Shown piece after piece: positions 43,258-51,486 of a stretch of 64,000 bases of DNA; within the stretch, counting starts at the first letter, position 1, and each line of letters starts with the position of its first letter. The notes beneath the pieces are model-generated. The model was not told the origin of the DNA. It worked only from the letters and a program-made list of their open reading frames with translations, and did no database searches. Origin of the DNA: Paenibacillus zeirhizosphaerae (GTDB lineage: Bacteria > Bacillota > Bacilli > Paenibacillales > Paenibacillaceae); the NCBI RefSeq assembly GCF_030705605.1, contig NZ_JAPCKK010000016.1:496001-560000 (forward strand), in the 5' to 3' direction. A program made the translations under genes and the position numbers.

Positions 43258-44083
43258 GCCTTTGCTCCTCGCTATCTAATGCCACTCGCAGCAGCTCTTT
43301 CTTGATTTCTGCCAACTGTGTATCGATCCGGGCGTCTACGCTCCCGAATGCGGAACGAATGACGACACCCCTGTCTTTTACAGAACCGTCAGGAATAATT
43401 TGCAATTCCGCCTGGGAATCAACCGTCAGGGCGAGCTCCTCGCGCGCGGCGTTTACAAAAGCGAAGTGAGCGGGTGCCACACAAAGTGTAATTGTCCCCT
43501 GCTCCCGTTTACGGGCCAGATTTTTGCGGATAAGCTCAATCATATATTCGGGCTCGATGCTGAGCTGTTTATCAATGACCTTCTCCGCGATCCCGCAACT
43601 GAGATCTACCAGAAACGGTTCTGCTTCCAAGATAAGCTGTTCTTTGACTTCATAGGCATGAAGAAGCACTTCCTGCGCTTCTCCCATCATCTTATCTGAT
43701 CTAGCCTGCCATTCCGCTGCGGCAAGCCGCTGTCCTTCCTCATATCCCTGCTGAAAGCCTTCGGCCTTAATCGATTCGATCAGTTGTTCATCCTGCTCGC
43801 GTTTCTCCTGCCACCAGACAGCAATTTGTTCCTGTGCCTCCTGAAGCAACCGTTCTGCTTCCTCTGCTGCACCTCTGACCTGCTTTTCAGCAAATTCCTT
43901 GGCATCGGAAAGAATTTCGTCTCGCAGCTTTTCAGCTTCCCGGTCGATTTGCGGCTCCAAGTGCTGCTCCTGTACTGCCTCTTCTTCCTCGTGCGTCTCC
44001 GTTGTCTGGTAGACCTGCGCAAGCTCAAGCTTCTTCAGTGTTTCTACGGGAATATATTGGAATGACTTGATCACATTAGACAA
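43244..44083 (-). CDS. fliH: Flagellar assembly protein FliH
   Basis: FliH is the FliI regulator and stator-like stalk. The 279-residue protein is acidic and coiled-coil in the N-terminal half, and a C-terminal V-ATPase E-like domain runs from GYEEGQRLAAAEW to DARIDTQLAEIKKELL. I chose the TTG at 44083, 9 nt after GGAGGAG, giving MSNVIKSFQYIPVE, similar to Bacillus FliH. It overlaps the fliG stop by 8 nt. Confidence 0.92.
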   Translation of the reverse strand: MSNVIKSFQYIPVETLKKLELAQVYQTTETHEEEEAVQEQHLEPQIDREAEKLRDEILSDAKEFAEKQVRGAAEEAERLLQEAQEQIAVWWQEKREQDEQLIESIKAEGFQQGYEEGQRLAAAEWQARSDKMMGEAQEVLLHAYEVKEQLILEAEPFLVDLSCGIAEKVIDKQLSIEPEYMIELIRKNLARKREQGTITLCVAPAHFAFVNAAREELALTVDSQAELQIIPDGSVKDRGVVIRSAFGSVDARIDTQLAEIKKELLRVALDSEEQRHEGV

Positions 44084-45092
44084 TGATGTCATCTCCTCCG
44101 CCGCGGGCAATTATGATCTCTCCGGCTTCTTCCAGTCTCCGGATTATGGAAACGATACGCGTCTGTGCTTCTTCCACGTCACGCAGCCGGACAGGGCCCA
44201 TAAATTCCATCTCTTCCTTGAAGGTTTCCGCCATTCGTTTAGACATATTGCGGAAAATGGCATCACGTACTTCTTCGCTTGATACTTTGAGCGCAAGCTG
44301 CAGATCAACATTCTCCACATCACGCACAATACGCTGAATCGAGCGGTTGTCCACATTGACGATATCCTCGAATACAAACATCCGTTTCTTGATTTCCTCA
44401 GCAAGCTCAGGATCCTGTATCTCCAAAGAGTCCAAAATGGTTCTCTCCGTACCGCGGTCTACACCGTTCAGGATTTGCACGATGGATTCGATGCCACCAG
44501 CGTTCGTGTAATCCTGAGTTACAGTGGAAGAAAGCTTCTGTTCCAGCACTCGTTCAACCTGGGCAATAACCTCCGGCGAAGTGCTGTCCATTACCGCCAC
44601 TCTTCTTGCCACATCCGCCTGCTTCTCCTGAGGGAGAGAGGATAGGATGGCGGCAGCCTGCTCAAATTTCAGATAAGAGAGCACCAAAGCAATAGTTTGC
44701 GGACTTTCATTCTGGATAAAGTTCAAAATCTGATTTGGATCGGCCTTTCTGGCAAAGTCAAACGGTCTGACATGCAGCGTCGCCGTCAGTCTGTTGATCA
44801 CTTCAACCGCTTTTTGCGAGCCGAGCGCTTTTTCCAGAATGTCGCGGGCATAGTTGATGCCGCCTTGCGAAATATACTCCTGAGCCAAGCAAATCTGGTG
44901 AAACTCCGCCAAAATGGCATCCTTTTCGGGAGCCCCAACTGATCTTACATTGGCAATTTCCAAGGTCAACTGCTCTATTTCATCATCTCTCAAGTGTTTG
45001 AAAATTTGTGCGGATACTTCCGGTCCAAGCGTGATCAGCAGGATCGCCGCTTTCTGTCTTCCGGATAATCCAAGTCCACTTGCCTTCGCCAA
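44076..45092 (-). CDS. fliG: Flagellar motor switch protein FliG
   Basis: FliG is the C-ring component that contacts the stators. From the TTG at 45092 (GAGG 8 nt ahead) it has 338 residues, the Bacillus length. The N domain has LSGRQKAAILLITLGPEVSAQIFKHL. The middle has the EHPQ-like stretch NESPQTIALVLSYL. The C-terminal torque helix is RDVENVDLQLALKVSSEEVRDAIFRNMSKRMAETFKEEM. Confidence 0.97.
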   Translation of the reverse strand: MAKASGLGLSGRQKAAILLITLGPEVSAQIFKHLRDDEIEQLTLEIANVRSVGAPEKDAILAEFHQICLAQEYISQGGINYARDILEKALGSQKAVEVINRLTATLHVRPFDFARKADPNQILNFIQNESPQTIALVLSYLKFEQAAAILSSLPQEKQADVARRVAVMDSTSPEVIAQVERVLEQKLSSTVTQDYTNAGGIESIVQILNGVDRGTERTILDSLEIQDPELAEEIKKRMFVFEDIVNVDNRSIQRIVRDVENVDLQLALKVSSEEVRDAIFRNMSKRMAETFKEEMEFMGPVRLRDVEEAQTRIVSIIRRLEEAGEIIIARGGGDDIIV

Positions 45093-45103
45093 TGCATTCA
45101 CCT

Positions 45104-46690
45104 CTATTCGTCAGCCAACCATGTACGCAGCAGGTTGACGAACTCGTCAGGCTTCTTCTTGGCCAGACTTTCAAGCTGTTTGCGTACTTGATCTTCACTT
45201 GTCACACTTTCCAAACTAATGGAAGGAAATTCTGTCGGTGGAGGCAGGATCAGATCATCTTCATACTCTTCTTCTGCCTGTCTGCGGCGGTTCCGCATAA
45301 TCAGGATAATGGCTATGGCCACTAGAGCGAGTATCGCAGCTCCAATTCCCCATACCCAAGGGTTAGAGAGTGAAAGCCATGTTGTCGGCCCCTGTTCAGG
45401 CGCTGCCTCCTGCGTAATCACCTTAACTTTAGCCGCAAGCTGCTGTTGAGTGAATGGAGTTCCGGAATCCGTCAATGACGCGCCAACGATATTCGTAAGC
45501 ACCGTTTCCATATCAGCAATTTGTGCTGGAGTTAAAGCCGTTTGTTCCGAACCTGTTTCAACCGCCACATTAATGGTTAAATCTTTAACAGTATAAGGGC
45601 TTGAGACGACGTCTCTTGCGATTCTGTTAACTTCATAATTAATCGTGCTGGATGTTTTTTCGGATTCGCTTGTACCCGCCGCTGCATCTCCACCGGGATA
45701 GCCGGGAACATCCTGTTCACCTGTACCGGCAATCCCTCCGGTTTGCCCGCTTGTACCTGATGAGGTTTCAGAGGTTTCCTGCGTACTGATTTCGATGCCT
45801 TTCATTCGTTCCTGATCAACAGGCGTAACCAATTGCTCTTTGGAAGTCACCTTGTCGAAATTAAGCTGGGAAGCTACCAGCACATGAATCCGGTCCGCAC
45901 CTACATATTGGGATAAAAATTGTTCTACCTTGGCTCTGACATCACTCTCAAACTTTTTCTGCAATGCCATATTTTCTTGAACGCCGTTAGATAGACCGCC
46001 CTGACCGCCCTTCACGGTCGGTATTAGCTCATACTCGTTATTGGTAATGGTGATATTTTCAACCGGCAGATTGGGAACGGCGGTTTTCACCAAGTTAAAG
46101 TAACCGTCAATTGCCTCTTGGGACGGTCGGAACCCCGGCTCAAACTGCATGACGATGGAGGCCGAAGCCTTGTCTTCCTCTTCAAGTCCTGCGAAGATAT
46201 TTTCCTGTGGAAGGTTGATAATCGCTTTGGCGCTTTTGACACCGTCCATCTGTCCTAGAAGCTGCTGAACCTCACCGTTCAAAGCATTGTTATATTTCAC
46301 ATTAAACTCGTTCTCGGTCATGCCGATGGCATTTGAGGATTTGTCAAACGCACCCAGGCCAATCGACCCATTCTGGATGAGCCCCTGTGATCCGACAGCG
46401 ACTTTGGCTTCTGCTGCAGATGCGCTGGGAATCGAGATATCCGTCCCGCTGGCACTTAACTTATAAGGGATGCCCGCTGAGTTCAGATACTCAATTACCC
46501 CAGCAGCATCATTAGCATTCAAGTCCCGGAAGGCAACTTCGTACTCCGTTTTTGTGAACTGCATAGTCAGCACCGCGGCAGCAAGCACGACAAACGCGAA
46601 TGTCGCTATGAGCAGTATTTTTTGTTTTTTGCTGAAATTGGTCCAATATCCGACAAGCCTGTCACGATACTGGGCTATTCTTTCGTTCAC
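45104..46690 (-). CDS. fliF: Flagellar MS-ring protein FliF
   Basis: FliF forms the membrane ring on which the motor is built. The 528-residue protein has two membrane helices (about 26-43 and 444-464). Its periplasmic-side ring-building domains contain VAFRDLNANDAAGVIEYLNSAGIPYKL, INLPQE and the SpoIIIAG-like region. The C-terminal FliG-binding tail is near QLESLAKKKPDEFVNLLRTWL. The start is GTG at 46690, after GGGGTG. Confidence 0.97.
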   Translation of the reverse strand: MNERIAQYRDRLVGYWTNFSKKQKILLIATFAFVVLAAAVLTMQFTKTEYEVAFRDLNANDAAGVIEYLNSAGIPYKLSASGTDISIPSASAAEAKVAVGSQGLIQNGSIGLGAFDKSSNAIGMTENEFNVKYNNALNGEVQQLLGQMDGVKSAKAIINLPQENIFAGLEEEDKASASIVMQFEPGFRPSQEAIDGYFNLVKTAVPNLPVENITITNNEYELIPTVKGGQGGLSNGVQENMALQKKFESDVRAKVEQFLSQYVGADRIHVLVASQLNFDKVTSKEQLVTPVDQERMKGIEISTQETSETSSGTSGQTGGIAGTGEQDVPGYPGGDAAAGTSESEKTSSTINYEVNRIARDVVSSPYTVKDLTINVAVETGSEQTALTPAQIADMETVLTNIVGASLTDSGTPFTQQQLAAKVKVITQEAAPEQGPTTWLSLSNPWVWGIGAAILALVAIAIILIMRNRRRQAEEEYEDDLILPPPTEFPSISLESVTSEDQVRKQLESLAKKKPDEFVNLLRTWLADE

Positions 46691-46724
46691 TGTGTCACCC
46701 CATCCGAAACTTTGCTAATTCTCA

Positions 46725-47039
46725 TTAAAGCTGCGTACGCATAATCTCTTGGTAGGCTTCTATCGCTTTGTTCCGTATTTGGGTAGTGAACTGCAAAGAC
46801 AGCAAAGCCTCTTGAGAAGCAATCATTACTTGGTCAACATCCACCTGACCTATCAGGAATTTGTTCGACATTTCCTGCGAATTGATTTCCTGCTGGTTCA
46901 CCTGATTCAGCGCATCCTCCAAATAGGCCCCAAATTGACGCAAAGATTCCGCAGGAGTCTCCTGCGTCTTCGAATTGTTCAATGAAGCTGCCTGCTGCAC
47001 CGATGGGGACTGGATATTGAACATTGTATTTTGAATCAT
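46725..47039 (-). CDS. fliE: Flagellar MS-ring/rod junction protein FliE
   Basis: FliE joins the rod to the MS ring. The 104-residue protein shows SLRQFGAYLEDALNQVNQQEINSQEMSNKFLIGQVDVDQVMIASQEALLSLQFTTQIRNKAIEAYQEIM, the family core. Confidence 0.96.
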   Translation of the reverse strand: MIQNTMFNIQSPSVQQAASLNNSKTQETPAESLRQFGAYLEDALNQVNQQEINSQEMSNKFLIGQVDVDQVMIASQEALLSLQFTTQIRNKAIEAYQEIMRTQL

Positions 47040-47077
47040 CTATTTCTCTCCCTCCATTGATAAAGCGATCTTAACGA

Positions 47078-47527
47078 TCATTTACCGATCTCCAACGCTT
47101 TGCTGACCATAGCCTTTGAAGCATTCAGCGCTGTGACGTTCGCCTCGTAAGATCTTGAAGCGGAGATCATATCTACCATTTCCTTCGCGATATCCACATT
47201 CGGCATATACACATAACCGTCCGCATCCGCATCCGGATGTTCAGGGTTATAGACCGGCTTAACCGGTGAGCTATCTTCCCGAATCTCTGCAATCTTTACC
47301 CCTGAAGCCGTCGTACTGCCGTTCATCCGTGCGTTCAGCATATCGGCAAAGCTGGATTGATTAGGCTCCAGAACTACCATTTTTCTGCGATAAGGAACCG
47401 CCTGCCCATTGATTACCTGCGCCCGGGTGGTTTCTGCGTTAGCAATATTGCTTGAAATGACATCCATCCGCAAACGTTGTGCAGTTAGGGCTGAAGAACT
47501 AATACTAAAACTATTGCTGATATTCAA
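47078..47527 (-). CDS. flgC: Flagellar proximal rod protein FlgC
   Basis: FlgC is a rod subunit. The start is TTG at 47527, giving LNISNSFSISSSALTAQRLRMDVISSNIANAETT, the standard FlgC N-terminus; GGGGGAGAGG lies 5 nt before it. A longer reading from an ATG at 47545 would translate the binding site itself (Met-Gly-Gly-Glu) and is rejected. The C-terminal core is MPNVDIAKEMVDMISASRSYEANVTALNASKAM. It is the first gene of the flagellar cluster here, because its usual partner flgB is not upstream. Confidence 0.96.
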   Translation of the reverse strand: MNISNSFSISSSALTAQRLRMDVISSNIANAETTRAQVINGQAVPYRRKMVVLEPNQSSFADMLNARMNGSTTASGVKIAEIREDSSPVKPVYNPEHPDADADGYVYMPNVDIAKEMVDMISASRSYEANVTALNASKAMVSKALEIGK

Positions 47528-47952
47528 TTTGTCCTCTCCCCCCATATCAAAAAATGTCTTCTCTTGTCTAAAAAAAGAATTTTCAACAATTAGTGTTTAT
47601 TCTACTTTTTTCGATACTAATTTTTCGTTTTTACACAAACTTAACTAGGACTTAAGTAGATACATTTACCATGTTTTTGTATATTCTAAGTTTCGTAGAA
47701 CTTGGGACTAATTACAATAAGAAAAAAGCCCTATCTTTTCGAAAAAAGTGGGCTTTTCATGGGTTTATTGTTAAATTTTGTTTCTTTTCAGTGAATATTA
47801 TCGAATTTTTTCATCGATACACGTCTTAACAAGCTTTTTTATCCTACCAAAGAATCGGGTCATTCTTCTCTTTTTTGCTGATCAACGCAATTTCGTTATC
47901 CTGCTGAATACGGTTATTTCAGTCCCAATCAAAAAAATGAAAGCGATGCGCT
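47528..47952. other. AT-rich gap between hslU and flgC, with no flgB or codY
   Basis: This 425-bp gap holds the hslU terminator (47722-47757) and AT-rich sequence that must carry the flagellar promoter. Two TAGAAT-like -10 boxes can be read on the minus strand, but no convincing -35 or sigma-D site. No reading frame on either strand resembles FlgB, CodY or another known protein. Confidence 0.7.
47722..47757 (-). terminator. Terminator of hslU
   Basis: AAAAGCCC and GGGCTTTT form an 8-bp stem (with a CTTTT/AAAAG pairing inside), followed on the minus strand by TTCTTATT. It isolates the hslVU unit from the flagellar cluster. Confidence 0.7.
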
Positions 47953-49353
47953 TTAAAGAATATACTGACTTAAGTCCCGGTCATTCGCAATATCCCCCAG
48001 TTTTTCCTTCACATATTCGGGAGTTATCAGCATTCGGTCCAGTGTCAACTCCGGAGCCTCAAAGGAAAGATCCTCAAGCAGTTTTTCAAGTATGGTATGC
48101 AATCTGCGGGCACCGATGTTCTCGGTATTTTTATTTACAGATTCCGCAATCTTCGCGATTTCCCGGATCGCGGCTTCAGAAAATTCGATTTCAATCTCCT
48201 CCGTCCGCAGCAGATCCACATACTGTTTCGTCAGTGCATTTTGCGGTTCGGTCAAAATGGAGACAAACTCCTCCAGTGTCAGACTGCTCAGCTCTACCCG
48301 AATTGGGAAACGGCCCTGCAGCTCAGGAATCAGATCCGATGGTTTGGCCAGATGAAAGGCACCGGCAGCGATAAACAAAATATAGTCCGTTTGTACCGGG
48401 CCATACTTCGTCATGATGGTTGACCCTTCTACAATCGGGAGAATATCACGCTGTACACCTTCACGGGAGACATCCGGACCGCTTCCCTTGCCCTGGGTTG
48501 CAATTTTGTCAATTTCGTCAATAAATATAATGCCTGACTGTTCAGCTCGGGTAACGGACTCCTGAATGACATCGTCCATATCGATCAGCTTGGCCGCTTC
48601 TTCCTGAATCAGCACCTTACGCGCCTCTTTAACCGTAAGTTTGCGCTTCTTCATTCTTTTAGGCAGCAAGTTGCCGAACATCTCCTGCATGTTCATGCCC
48701 ATCTGTTCATTGCCTTGTCCGGCAAACATATCGAACATATTAGGAGCTGTATCTTCAACTTCGATTTCGATCACTTCATTTTCCAGATTCCCTGACAGCA
48801 AGTCAAACTTAACCTTACGCCGTTTCTCCATGACCGATCCGTCCTGCTGCTCCGGCTCCTCCTCCTGCGTCTGTCCCGCATTTCCTCCAAACAGCATTTC
48901 AAACGGATTGCGCTGGCTCTTGCTGTTGCGACTTCCAGGTACAAGAATTTGCACAATGCGCTCATTGGCCTGTTCTTCCGCTTTATCCTTAACCTTGTCT
49001 GTACGCTCTGCTCTGACCATCCGTATAGAAGTCTCGATTAGGTCCCTTACCATCGATTCCACGTCACGGCCCACATAACCGACTTCTGTAAATTTCGTAG
49101 CTTCTACTTTGACAAAAGGAGCCCCGACCAAACGAGCCAGCCTACGGGCAATCTCCGTCTTGCCCACACCTGTCGGCCCAATCATCAAAATATTCTTGGG
49201 CACGATTTCGTCCCGGACATCCTCAGCCAGCCTGCTGCGGCGGTAACGGTTGCGGAGCGCAACCGCTACCGACTTTTTGGCTTGCTTTTGACCCACGATA
49301 TATTTATCCAGTTCAGCAACAATTTGTCTCGGTGTTAACGCTTGATTGTTCAT
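47953..49353 (-). CDS. hslU: HslU (ClpY) ATPase of the HslUV protease
   Basis: HslU unfolds substrates and feeds them to HslV. The 466-residue protein has Walker [17 protein letters not shown], the pore motif [14 protein letters not shown], the I domain (about 110-245) with [18 protein letters not shown], Walker [12 protein letters not shown], and the C-terminal LSQYIL tail that inserts into HslV. I chose the ATG at 49353, 7 nt after GGAGG; an ATG two codons earlier is too close. Confidence 0.98.
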   Translation of the reverse strand: MNNQALTPRQIVAELDKYIVGQKQAKKSVAVALRNRYRRSRLAEDVRDEIVPKNILMIGPTGVGKTEIARRLARLVGAPFVKVEATKFTEVGYVGRDVESMVRDLIETSIRMVRAERTDKVKDKAEEQANERIVQILVPGSRNSKSQRNPFEMLFGGNAGQTQEEEPEQQDGSVMEKRRKVKFDLLSGNLENEVIEIEVEDTAPNMFDMFAGQGNEQMGMNMQEMFGNLLPKRMKKRKLTVKEARKVLIQEEAAKLIDMDDVIQESVTRAEQSGIIFIDEIDKIATQGKGSGPDVSREGVQRDILPIVEGSTIMTKYGPVQTDYILFIAAGAFHLAKPSDLIPELQGRFPIRVELSSLTLEEFVSILTEPQNALTKQYVDLLRTEEIEIEFSEAAIREIAKIAESVNKNTENIGARRLHTILEKLLEDLSFEAPELTLDRMLITPEYVKEKLGDIANDRDLSQYIL

Positions 49354-49396
49354 ATCCATTCCTCCAGCTCCTGAGTACTCAAAGCCGATATTTATA

Positions 49397-49939
49397 CTAC
49401 AATTCTTCTACAATAATGTTGCTGTTCGTATACACACAAATCTCCGAAGCTACCTGCAGCGCTTCTCTTGCCATCTCCGCGGCCTCCAGGCCTGATCCAT
49501 GACGTTTCAGAGCACGGGCTGCAGCGAGCGCAAAATTGCCCCCGGACCCAATAGCAAGCACGTCGTCATCAGGCTCTATAATTTCGCCCCCGCCCGATAT
49601 GAGCAGCATCCCGCTGTTATCCATAACAATCATAAGGGCTTCAAGCTTGCGCAGAATACGATCCTGCCTCCAGTCCTTGGCCAATTCTACAGCCGCCCTC
49701 TGCAAATTCCCATGGTGTTCTTCCAGCTTGCCCTCGAATTTCTCAAACAGAGTAATAGCATCGGCGACTGAACCGGCAAAACCGGCGACTACCTGGCCGC
49801 GATATAACCGTCTTACCTTTTTGGCCGTCTGCTTCATCACTACGTTATTGCCGAATGTCACCTGACCGTCTCCGGCAATCGCGCCTTTACCGTTATGACG
49901 AACTGCACAAATCGTAGTGGCATGAAATGACATATCCAT
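49397..49939 (-). CDS. hslV: HslV (ClpQ) peptidase subunit
   Basis: HslV is the proteasome-like peptidase of HslUV. The 180-residue protein has the family core [26 protein letters not shown] and [25 protein letters not shown]. The ATG at 49939 has AAAGGAGG 7 nt upstream, giving N-terminus MDMSFHATT. In Bacillus, ClpQ starts MSSFHATT and uses an N-terminal Ser as nucleophile. Here the Ser is residue 4, after a Met-Asp that Met aminopeptidase would not remove. A second ATG at 49933 would give MSFHATT but is 13 nt from the binding site. No xerC/codV lies between it and trmFO. Confidence 0.95.
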   Translation of the reverse strand: MDMSFHATTICAVRHNGKGAIAGDGQVTFGNNVVMKQTAKKVRRLYRGQVVAGFAGSVADAITLFEKFEGKLEEHHGNLQRAAVELAKDWRQDRILRKLEALMIVMDNSGMLLISGGGEIIEPDDDVLAIGSGGNFALAAARALKRHGSGLEAAEMAREALQVASEICVYTNSNIIVEEL

Positions 49940-49961
49940 GCGGCGCCCTCCTTTATGGCTA

Positions 49962-49990
49962 GGGCCGCTGCACAATCTATGCAACAGCCC
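49962..49990 (-). repeat. Hairpin in the hslV leader
   Basis: An 11-bp stem with two G-U pairs (GGGCTGTTGCA and TGCAGCGGCCC on the minus strand) and a 7-nt loop, 22 bp upstream of the hslV ATG and just before its ribosome binding site. No U-tract follows. Confidence 0.55.
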
Positions 49991-50003
49991 TCAAATATTT
50001 TTA

Positions 50004-50051
50004 GATTATAGAATTTATATATTTTCAGCGGGGCTGAACCATTCTATAATC
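50004..50051. repeat. Nested perfect inverted repeat between trmFO and hslV
   Basis: Outer arms GATTATAGAAT (50004-50014) and ATTCTATAATC (50041-50051) are perfect reverse complements (11 bp). Inside them TTCAGC and GCTGAA (50024-50029 and 50033-50038) form a second perfect 6-bp stem with a 3-nt loop. The element lies in the 161-bp gap where Bacillus has codV/xerC. It could be an operator, an RNA structure or a weak trmFO terminator. Confidence 0.6.
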
Positions 50052-50100
50052 GCAAGAAAAATTACCAGTAAATGCGGTCTGGCTTCTTTGAAATTATGTC

Positions 50101-51441
50101 TTATGCTTCCTGACCCACTGGCATGACGTGTGCTTCCTGGATATAGCTTTGGATGCTGTTTAGCGCACGTTGTGCCAAGGCTTCGTTCTTCTCTTTTTTG
50201 TTGCGGATCCTAGTTTCCAGCTTCGGAAAGAGACCGAAATTGGCGTTCATCGGCTGAAAGTGCTTAAAGTCTGCAGTCGTAATATAACGGGCCATGCTGC
50301 CAAGCGTTGTGTCCTCCGGGAAAACGAGCAGCTCCTGCCCCTGTGCCGCACGGGCGGCATTCATTCCTGCAAGCAGGCCGGAAGCTGCCGACTCCACGTA
50401 ACCTTCCACCCCTGTCATCTGGCCTGCAAAGAAAAGTCCACGGCGTCCCTTAAACTGATAGGTAGCTTCCAGTTGCTTGGGCGAGTTGATAAAGGTATTA
50501 CGGTGCATCACTCCGTAACGCACAAATTCGGCATTTTCAAGACCAGGAATCATGGAGAACACCCGCTTCTGCTCTCCCCACTTAAGATGGGTTTGGAAGC
50601 CTACCAAGTTATATAGTGTACCTGCCGCATTATCCTGACGAAGCTGTACCACCGCGTAGGGCAGTGTGCCTGTATGCGGATTAACAAGCCCTACCGGCTT
50701 CATCGGACCGAACAGAGCCGTCTGCTTCCCGCGCTGCATCATCACTTCAATTGGCATGCAGCCCTCAAAATAAATTTCTTTCTCAAACTCTTTCACCTGA
50801 GCCACTTCCGCCGAAATAAGCGCTTCATAAAAAGCGTCAAACTCTTCCTCATTCATCGGGCAATTGAGGTAGGCCGCTTCTCCCTTGTCATAGCGGGAAG
50901 CAAGATACACTTTGCTCATATCAATGGAATCCTTCTCCACAATCGGGGCGGCAGCATCGTAAAAATAAAAATACTCTTCGCCCATCAGCGCTTTGATTTG
51001 CTCAGAAAGTGCTGGAGAGGTCAAGGGCCCTGTCGCCACAACAACAATCCCATCCTGCGGAATTTCCTGAAGCTCCTCATTCACAACCTCAATCAACGGA
51101 TGCTGATGAAGCGTGCGTGTAACTTCTTCGGAAAATCCGTCCCGGTCTACCGCTAGCGCTCCGCCCGCAGGCACGGCATTGCGGTCAGCCGCACCCAGAA
51201 TGAGCGAGTCCAGCATTCTCATCTCTTCCTTCAGCACGCCCACCGCATTGGTCAAACCGTTAGCCCGCAGCGAATTGCTGCAAACCAGCTCGGCAAATTT
51301 ATCTGTATGATGCGCTGGTGTTTTGACCACCGGACGCATTTCATATAAACGGACAGGCACGCCTCGACTTGCGATTTGCCAGGCAGCTTCGCTTCCGGCC
51401 AAACCTGCACCGATGACGGTTACCTTTTGTACATCCACCAC
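50101..51441 (-). CDS. trmFO: Folate/FAD-dependent tRNA (m5U54) methyltransferase TrmFO
   Basis: TrmFO methylates U54 of tRNA with methylenetetrahydrofolate and FAD (once called Gid). The 446-residue protein has the FAD fold [21 protein letters not shown], the active-site Cys in [10 protein letters not shown] (about residue 53), the second conserved Cys in [10 protein letters not shown], and the C-terminal [26 protein letters not shown]. The start is GTG at 51441, after AGGGGGAT. It follows topA by 45 bp. Confidence 0.97.
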   Translation of the reverse strand: MVDVQKVTVIGAGLAGSEAAWQIASRGVPVRLYEMRPVVKTPAHHTDKFAELVCSNSLRANGLTNAVGVLKEEMRMLDSLILGAADRNAVPAGGALAVDRDGFSEEVTRTLHQHPLIEVVNEELQEIPQDGIVVVATGPLTSPALSEQIKALMGEEYFYFYDAAAPIVEKDSIDMSKVYLASRYDKGEAAYLNCPMNEEEFDAFYEALISAEVAQVKEFEKEIYFEGCMPIEVMMQRGKQTALFGPMKPVGLVNPHTGTLPYAVVQLRQDNAAGTLYNLVGFQTHLKWGEQKRVFSMIPGLENAEFVRYGVMHRNTFINSPKQLEATYQFKGRRGLFFAGQMTGVEGYVESAASGLLAGMNAARAAQGQELLVFPEDTTLGSMARYITTADFKHFQPMNANFGLFPKLETRIRNKKEKNEALAQRALNSIQSYIQEAHVMPVGQEA

Positions 51442-51486
51442 TTCAATATCCCCCTGCTTTGTCTTCTTCCGGTTGCCGGTTGTTAA

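Noticed and set aside
47543..47545. ATG upstream of flgC as its start
   Set aside because: The added residues are encoded by the ribosome binding site GGGGGAGAGG; the TTG at 47527 fits the FlgC family start.
47844..47918. Short open stretch after hslU on the minus strand with a protein-like composition
   Set aside because: It is only about 21 codons, has no start codon or ribosome binding site and matches nothing I know. It could be a gene remnant but cannot be supported.
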